Origin: an uncultured Collinsella sp.
Lineage (GTDB): Bacteria > Actinomycetota > Coriobacteriia > Coriobacteriales > Coriobacteriaceae
Assembly (NCBI GenBank): GCA_900544135.1
Contig: UQTU01000016.1
Location: 1-58,076 of the forward strand
Reading direction: 5' to 3'
Length of the DNA stretch: 58,076 nt
The stretch's first letter is position 1, and every line of letters starts with the position of its first letter. The notes beneath the pieces are model-generated. The model worked only from the letters and a program-made list of their open reading frames with translations. It did not search any database and was not told where the DNA came from. A program made the position numbers and the translations under genes. Below are positions 52,878 through 58,076 of this stretch, one piece after another.

Positions 52878-55439
52878 ATGGAATTTTACGCAAGCTGCCC
52901 CGAGGGCTTTGAGTCCGCACTCGCCGATGAGCTTAAACGCCTCGGGCTTTCGCATGTCCGCCGCCTGAAGGGCCGCGCTACATTTGAGGGCGAGCTCGAA
53001 GAAGGTTACCGCGCCTGTCTGTGGTCGCGCCTGGCCAGCCGCGTGTTTGTAGTGCTTGGGCGCTTTGAGGCGCAGGATGCCGATGAGTTGTACGACGGCG
53101 TTTACGACATCGCCTGGGAAAGCATCGTTCACCCGGGCGCTACCATCGCCATCACCGCCCGCGGCGTGACCGAGCAGCTGCGCAACACGCGCTTCTCGGC
53201 CCTGCGCGCCAAGGACGCGCTGTGCGACCGTCTGGCCGAGACCACGGGCCGTCGCGCCGACGTCGATGCCGCCGACCCCGATGTTCACCTACTGCTTTCG
53301 CTGCGTCAGCGCCGCGCGAGCATCAGCCTGGACCTTTCGGGCGACCCGCTGTTCAAACGCCTGCCGCCCGCTGCGACTCGTGCCGGCGAGGGCGCACACG
53401 TGTTGCGCCCCGACTACGCCGCCCTGGTGCTGGCGCAGGTCGGCTGGACCGCACTATGCGAGCGCGAGCTGACGGCCGACGATTACGAGAACGAAGCCCT
53501 TCCCACGCTGATCGATGCCTCGTGCGCCGGCGGCGGTCTGCTGCTGGAGGCCGTGAACATTCTGACCGACCGCGCCCCGGGCGCCACACGCGAGCGCTGG
53601 GGCTTTGAGGGCTGGCAGCTGCACGATGCCGCCCTGTGGGAGCAGCTGCTCGCCGAGGCACGCGAGCGCGAGGCGGCAGCGCGCGAGCGCCAGGTGCGCA
53701 TCGTGGCCGTGGACATCGACCCCGCCGCCCGCAAGACCGCTGAGCGCATGGTTAAGTGTGCCGGCTACAAGCGCTTTGTCGATTTTTGCGCCGCCAAGTC
53801 CGCCACCGTACTGGACCACGCGGGCGCTGCCGCCGGCGCCGCCGTGGTCGCGGATACGACCGAGACACCGCTTTCGCTCATGCACGACGCCATGACGCTG
53901 GTCGGCGAGCTGCGCCGCGCGCCCGAACTCGCTTCGGCACCGGTCGCCGCGCTCACCCACGACGGATTGCTGGCCCGCGCGCTCCACACCGAGCCCGAGT
54001 GCTCGATCGCCGTCATGCCCAACAACGAAGAGGCGACCGTCGAAGTCTGGCCCTCGCTCGACCACGCCGCCGCAGCGTTTGAGGCTGCGACCAGTGCGGA
54101 TGCCGAGGCTGCGGATGCCAACGAAGTCAACGATGAAGCCGCCGTTTCCGCCATGCCCGAGCCTGCCGCCATGCTCGACCTGGGCGACGGCAAGCCGCTG
54201 CCCGTGCTCATCCCCGAGTCCGAGCAGTTCGCCAACCGCCTGCGCAAGAATGCCCGTCTGCGCCGCAAGTGGGCCAGGCGCGAGGGCGTGAGCTGCTACC
54301 GCGTCTACGATGCCGACCTGCCCGACTACTCCGCCGCTATCGACCTGTACGAGGGTTGCCCGCAGACGCCGGGCCGCTGGCTCGTCATCGCCGAATACGC
54401 CGCGCCCAAGACCATCGACCCCGCACTGGCCCAGGCCCGTATGCTCGACATTCTGGCCATCGCGCCGCGCATCCTAGATGTTCCCGCCGAGCATGTGCAC
54501 GCCAAGGCCCGCATGCGTTCGCGCGGCGGCTCGCAGTACGGCAAGCAGGGCGCCGGCAAGGGCGGCTCGGGCGAGCGCGCCAATATCGCGCGTCGTCGCC
54601 TGCCGCTCATCGAAGAGGGCGGCCTCACCTTTGCCGTCAACTTTGACGACTACCTGGACGTGGGCATCTTCTTGGACCACCGCGTCACGCGCAACCTGGT
54701 GCGCGAGCACGCCAAACAGGCGCGCCGCTTCCTCAATCTGTTCGCCTATACCGGCACCGCCACCTGCTATGCGGCAGACGGCGGCGTCGAGGAGACCGTG
54801 ACGGTCGACCTCTCCAACACCTACCTGGACTGGGCCGAGCGCAACATGCGCCAAAACGGCTTTGTGGGACCGCAGCATCACTTTGTACGCGACGACGTGC
54901 TCGCCTGGATTCGCGACCAGCGCCAGACGCGCAATCGCTGGGACCTGATCTTTGTCGACCCGCCCACGTTTTCGAACTCGTCCAAGATGGGCCGCCGCAC
55001 CTGGGATGTCCAGCGCGACCATGTTGAGCTTTTGGCTGGCGTATCGCGTCTGCTCGCGCAGGGCGGCCATGCCATCTTTAGCTGCAACCTGCGCGGCTTC
55101 CGCCCCGAGACGCGCAAGCTCGCACGCGCGGGCGTGGTGCTACAGGACATAACGGCGCAGACCATCCCCGAGGACTTCGCACGCAACCAGAAGGTGCACC
55201 ATTGCTATATCGTGCGCCGCCTGCCCATCGAGGACGCCATGGCCGAGGTCGGCTTTAGCGCCGAGGAAATTGCCGAGCGAACCGAGGAGCTGCGCAACCC
55301 CGAGGCCCGCAAGCCCCGTGCGGCAGTACCCGCGCACGCGCAGGCCGGCAACGGCAAGTCCAACTTTGCCGGCAAACCCTCCCCCGCCGGCAAGTCCAAA
55401 AAGAAGAAGTTCTACGCCAGCAAGCCTAAGGGCAGATAA
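52878..55439 (+). CDS. rlmL: RlmKL-type fused 23S rRNA methyltransferase with degenerate RlmL half
   Basis: An 853-residue fusion protein equivalent to E. coli RlmKL. Residues 1-165 are the THUMP-containing start (LWSRLASRVF; IRN-like LRNTRFSALRAKDA). The first methyltransferase half should make m2G2445. Here motif I reads DASCAGGG (213-220) in place of DPMCGSGT, and no NPPYGER catalytic motif is found; the region instead holds Ala/Glu-rich sequence. The second half (RlmK, m7G2069) is intact: NLFAYTGTATCYAADGG, DWAERNM and VDPPTFSNS (about 693-701). A Lys-rich tail ends the protein. So it probably makes only m7G. Confidence 0.88.
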   Translation: MEFYASCPEGFESALADELKRLGLSHVRRLKGRATFEGELEEGYRACLWSRLASRVFVVLGRFEAQDADELYDGVYDIAWESIVHPGATIAITARGVTEQLRNTRFSALRAKDALCDRLAETTGRRADVDAADPDVHLLLSLRQRRASISLDLSGDPLFKRLPPAATRAGEGAHVLRPDYAALVLAQVGWTALCERELTADDYENEALPTLIDASCAGGGLLLEAVNILTDRAPGATRERWGFEGWQLHDAALWEQLLAEAREREAAARERQVRIVAVDIDPAARKTAERMVKCAGYKRFVDFCAAKSATVLDHAGAAAGAAVVADTTETPLSLMHDAMTLVGELRRAPELASAPVAALTHDGLLARALHTEPECSIAVMPNNEEATVEVWPSLDHAAAAFEAATSADAEAADANEVNDEAAVSAMPEPAAMLDLGDGKPLPVLIPESEQFANRLRKNARLRRKWARREGVSCYRVYDADLPDYSAAIDLYEGCPQTPGRWLVIAEYAAPKTIDPALAQARMLDILAIAPRILDVPAEHVHAKARMRSRGGSQYGKQGAGKGGSGERANIARRRLPLIEEGGLTFAVNFDDYLDVGIFLDHRVTRNLVREHAKQARRFLNLFAYTGTATCYAADGGVEETVTVDLSNTYLDWAERNMRQNGFVGPQHHFVRDDVLAWIRDQRQTRNRWDLIFVDPPTFSNSSKMGRRTWDVQRDHVELLAGVSRLLAQGGHAIFSCNLRGFRPETRKLARAGVVLQDITAQTIPEDFARNQKVHHCYIVRRLPIEDAMAEVGFSAEEIAERTEELRNPEARKPRAAVPAHAQAGNGKSNFAGKPSPAGKSKKKKFYASKPKGR

Positions 55440-55442
55440 CAA

Positions 55443-55509
55443 AGTTGCGGTGGAATACGGACTGTTTTGCCTGGAATTAGGCAAATTTAGACCGTATTTC
55501 ACCGCAACT
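55443..55509. repeat. long bulged hairpin between rlmKL and kdpE
   Basis: AGTTGCGGTG and CACCGCAACT, continued by AATACGG and CCGTATT, with an inner TTTGCCT/AGGCAAA hairpin. It starts three bases after the rlmKL stop and stands between converging genes. There is no T run. Confidence 0.6.
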
Positions 55510-55533
55510 CATATTGGGATGGTGGTTGGCGAT

Positions 55534-56247
55534 CTAGCCTTGGGTGACTAGGCGGTAGCCAATGCCTACATGGGTTTGGATGTAACGCGGATGCGCGGGG
55601 TCGGACTCGATCTTCTTACGCAACGTGCCCATAAAGACGCGCAGGCTCGCCAGGTCGCTCTTGGTCGCCGTACCCCAGATCTCGTGCAAGATAAACTGGT
55701 GCGTCAGCACCTTGTCGGCGTTGTGTGCCAGCAGGCACAAGAGCTTGTACTCGATCGGCGTCAGATGCAGTTCCTCGCCATCCATCGTGGCGATGCCGGC
55801 ATCAAAATCGATATGCAACTCGCCGGTATCGAACGAGCCCTCGGAGACAACACCGCCCGCCTGCGCATACGAAAGGCGCCTGAGCGTGGTGCGAATGCGC
55901 GCGAGCAGCTCCTCGACCGAAAACGGCTTAGTCAGGTAGTCATCGGCGCCGGCATCGAGCGCTCGGATCTTGTCCGCGTCCTCGCTGCGCGCCGAAACCA
56001 CGATGATCGGCATGCCCGACCACGCGCGCACCGACTCCACCACCTTGACGCCGTCCATATCGGGCAGGCCCAGATCGAGCAGCACAATGCTCGGCGCCTG
56101 CGACGAAGCGGCGGCGATGGCGGCGTGGGCGGTCTCCACAGCCATATGGCGCAAACCGTGCGCCTCGAGCGCGGCGACGATAAGGTTGCGGACGGCGGGA
56201 TCGTCCTCAACGACCAAGATGAGCGGTTTCACGGCAGAGTTCGGCAC
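55534..56247 (-). CDS. kdpE: KdpE-like response regulator
   Basis: A 237-residue OmpR-type regulator: receiver domain with the phosphorylated Asp58 in LLDLGLPDMDG and the TKPF lysine, then a winged helix ending in VGIGYRLV. In kdp systems it turns on the potassium pump genes when potassium is low. The start is GTG with AAGGAG upstream. It begins four bases after the kinase gene ends. Confidence 0.9.
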   Translation of the reverse strand: MPNSAVKPLILVVEDDPAVRNLIVAALEAHGLRHMAVETAHAAIAAASSQAPSIVLLDLGLPDMDGVKVVESVRAWSGMPIIVVSARSEDADKIRALDAGADDYLTKPFSVEELLARIRTTLRRLSYAQAGGVVSEGSFDTGELHIDFDAGIATMDGEELHLTPIEYKLLCLLAHNADKVLTHQFILHEIWGTATKSDLASLRVFMGTLRKKIESDPAHPRYIQTHVGIGYRLVTQG

Positions 56248-56251
56248 AGCG

Positions 56252-57877
56252 CTACTCCTTATCAAACGAAACGTCGGCGGCGGGAAGCTCAATCGTAAAG
56301 ACCGAGCCGTGCGGGGCCGCCGCGGCAACCCCTATGCTACCGCCATGTGCCAGCGCAATGGAGCGGCAAAGCGAAAGCCCCAGACCCACGCTGCGCTGGC
56401 TATCGGCCAGACCATGGTTGGCGGTGTAGAACGACTCAAAGATGCGCTCGCGGTCCTCGGGCGCAATGCCCGGGCCGTCATCGGCCACCGAGCACGCCAC
56501 ACATCCATCATGGACGCCAATCGAGATTACGATATGCGAACCCGCAGGCGTATAGGTGATGGCGTTGTTCACCAGATTGACCACCAGCTGCACCATCAGA
56601 CGCGCGTCGACGTTGACAAGCGCCGGCTCATCGCACGCCACCACCTTAAGGTCGTGCTCGCGCACGGCCGGGTTTACGTGGCGCAATGCCTCCTCGACGA
56701 TATCGTCCATGAGCTCGAGTGTGGTCGACAGATACATGCCGCCGCCCTCGAGCTTGGTGATGGCGAGCAGATTCTCGACGGTAGCATTGAGCCATTGCGC
56801 GTCCGAGCGAATGGATAGGAGCATACCGCGGCGTGTCTGGTCGTCAAGCACGGCCGTGCCGGTCGAGCCCTGGTCGAGCAGCACGTCGGCATTACCCGAA
56901 ATGCTGGTAAGCGGCGTGCGCAAATCGTGCGAGATGGAGCGCAACAAGTTGGCGCGCAGCTGCTCGTTTTTAGCGAGCACCGCCGCTTCCTCACGGGCCT
57001 CCATGGCGCGGGCGCGATCGAGCGCCAGCTCGCCTTCGCTCGCGATGGCATCGGCAAGCGTCCGCTCCTCGGGCGTCAGCGCATCGGGCTCGGCGACAAT
57101 GGCGAGCACCCCCACCACCGAGGCGGGATCGCCCGCGCGCACCATGGTGTCACCCGAGCGCACAGTCAGGTATATGCCATAGAACGCCGAGCCGCCGTAG
57201 GTGGCATCGAGCGGCGTTCCCACATAGGCGGACGCCGAGAGCCGCGGCGGCATCTGCGGCGCCAGTTCATGCACCGGCGCGACATCGCCCACGGCCGTGT
57301 ATGTCGCACGCGGCAGCAGGTCATCGCCCTCGGCGTCGGCGCTGTACCACACGACAGGACAGCCCGAAAGACGCGCCAGCTGCGTTGCCATAGCATGGAC
57401 AATCTGCTGCTGATCGGCGCAGCGCTGCAGCATGCGGTTGGTCTCGAGCACCATCTGCGTGCGGCGGTCGCTGGCGGCGGCCTGCGCCAAGGCACGGCGC
57501 AGGGCCAGCGCAATCGAGCTCGACACGAGCGAGACCGCAAACATAATGAAGAACATGCCGGGATAAGCGCGGTCGATAAACGACAGCGCGTAGCGCGGGT
57601 CGACAAACAAGAAGTTGTAGAGCGCCACGGCGGCGGCAGAGCTCAGCAGGCAGTACAGGCGGCTCCAGGTAAAGAAGGCGCACAGCTGCACAGCGAACAC
57701 ATAGACGATCATGATGCTCGGCGCGAGCCCCGGATGGTCGAGCAGCACGCCCACAATCGTCGCCGCAGCTAGCAGCCCCGCCGATACGCAGGCGTCATAC
57801 AGAGGGCTGCGACGCGTCAGCGTTGTACGCCGCCACCAAAAGTTCTCGGCAATATCGCCGTCCGCACGGACGTCCAT
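56252..57877 (-). CDS. kdpD: KdpD-like sensor histidine kinase lacking the N-terminal KdpD/Usp domains
   Basis: A 541-residue kinase. It has four membrane helices at about 28-125 (the DUF4118 region, with YNFLFVDPRY), a GAF-type domain (150-290), then the histidine motif SISHDLRTPLTSI (His317) and an ATPase domain (NNAITYTPAG, DDGPGIAPEDRERIFE, GLGLSL). Full KdpD is about 890 residues and begins with an ATP-binding KdpD domain and a Usp domain; these are absent here. AGAGGGGCGGGG precedes the ATG, so the short form may be genuine. The IS element starts about 50 bases upstream. Confidence 0.85.
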   Translation of the reverse strand: MDVRADGDIAENFWWRRTTLTRRSPLYDACVSAGLLAAATIVGVLLDHPGLAPSIMIVYVFAVQLCAFFTWSRLYCLLSSAAAVALYNFLFVDPRYALSFIDRAYPGMFFIMFAVSLVSSSIALALRRALAQAAASDRRTQMVLETNRMLQRCADQQQIVHAMATQLARLSGCPVVWYSADAEGDDLLPRATYTAVGDVAPVHELAPQMPPRLSASAYVGTPLDATYGGSAFYGIYLTVRSGDTMVRAGDPASVVGVLAIVAEPDALTPEERTLADAIASEGELALDRARAMEAREEAAVLAKNEQLRANLLRSISHDLRTPLTSISGNADVLLDQGSTGTAVLDDQTRRGMLLSIRSDAQWLNATVENLLAITKLEGGGMYLSTTLELMDDIVEEALRHVNPAVREHDLKVVACDEPALVNVDARLMVQLVVNLVNNAITYTPAGSHIVISIGVHDGCVACSVADDGPGIAPEDRERIFESFYTANHGLADSQRSVGLGLSLCRSIALAHGGSIGVAAAAPHGSVFTIELPAADVSFDKE

Positions 57878-57926
57878 CAGCGCCCCGCCCCTCTCTCAAA
57901 AACAAAAACCACCACAAAGGGGACTG

Positions 57927-58076
57927 TGAACTGCCTCCCATTTCTTGGACATCGGGAAATGGGAGGTTTTCCATGAGTATAGACCTCAGGGTGAAGCACG
58001 ACCTGGAGTCCAGGAGGCGGGCCGTCGAGCTCTTCGACGCCGGCGTCGGCTGCAAACCGGCGGCCGAGGCCCTGTC
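57927..58076 (+). mobile_element. left end of an IS3-family (IS150-like) insertion sequence
   Basis: The left end TGAACTGCCTCCCATTTC, then TTGGACATC, resembles the ends of IS150-group elements. It contains an inverted repeat CCTCCCATTTC/GAAATGGGAGG and is followed by the start of a transposase frame. The element leaves the window at its right edge. Just outside, ACAAAGGGGAC recalls the GACAAAGGG palindromes, so it may have landed in one. Confidence 0.75.
57973..58076 (+). CDS. IS3-family transposase OrfA, partial
   Basis: The first 34 codons of an OrfA-type protein; KHDLESRRRAVELFDAG followed by a short gap and AAEAL is the start of the helix-turn-helix. GGGAGG precedes the ATG. It runs off the window edge, so length and integrity are unknown. 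Confidence 0.75.
   Translation, partial: MSIDLRVKHDLESRRRAVELFDAGVGCKPAAEAL

Overview
The window is about 58 kb of high-GC bacterial chromosome. Gene content and style point to Coriobacteriia, most likely a Collinsella-type gut actinobacterium: an F-type ATP synthase operon next to murA and an LCP protein, a phosphoglucosidase/PTS block, two DUF4143 ATPases, a heterodimeric ABC exporter and many long intergenic palindromes. This assignment is inferred from protein families and layout; there is no rRNA in the window. No tRNA, rRNA or CRISPR array was seen.

Layout. (1) 190-4443: phosphohexomutase, homocysteine S-methyltransferase behind a DtxR-type regulator, and divergent peptidase T. (2) 4531-21411: a minus-strand housekeeping block. 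In transcription order it reads prfA, prmC, (higBA toxin-antitoxin), tsaC-like, glpK, upp, atpI-like, atpBEFHAGDC, murA, LCP protein. This resembles the prfA-prmC-tsaC-upp-atp-murA order of Bacillus, so higBA and glpK look like insertions into an old gene order. (3) 21641-28124: an amino-acid ABC transporter with an M20 peptidase, a mutarotase and a membrane protein. (4) 28239-30206: an AAA/DUF4143 ATPase behind two large palindromes, then the remains of an lpdD-like/idi-like gene pair. (5) 30368-39860: an MFS transporter, then two phospho-alpha-glucosidase cassettes (GH4, PTS EIICB, RpiR regulator) that converge on a shared terminator near 35.8 kb. (6) 39920-43412: low-molecular-weight protein tyrosine phosphatase, a second AAA/DUF4143 ATPase lying between two ~198-bp direct repeats and preceded by three 33-bp-spaced direct repeats, a TIGR04076 protein and a pyridoxamine kinase. 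(7) 43593-48201: a terminal-inverted-repeat element and a MarR-controlled ABC exporter. (8) 48544-58076: tex, a transaldolase-family aldolase, a HAD phosphatase, a fused RlmKL methyltransferase whose RlmL half lacks its motifs, and a short KdpD/KdpE pair cut off from upstream sequence by an IS3-family (IS150-like) element at the window edge.

The most unusual material is non-coding. There is a family of structured repeats at 4.5, 20.2 and 26.2 kb, with a decayed fragment at 43.8 kb. Their nested stems differ between copies by compensating base changes, and the three fuller copies lie within a few bases to about 15 bp past the stop codons of minus-strand genes. There is also a shorter palindrome family at 3' ends, and two quite different repeat arrays in front of the two DUF4143 ATPase genes. 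Many start codons given here are re-chosen from Shine-Dalgarno positions and so are shorter than the longest open frame.
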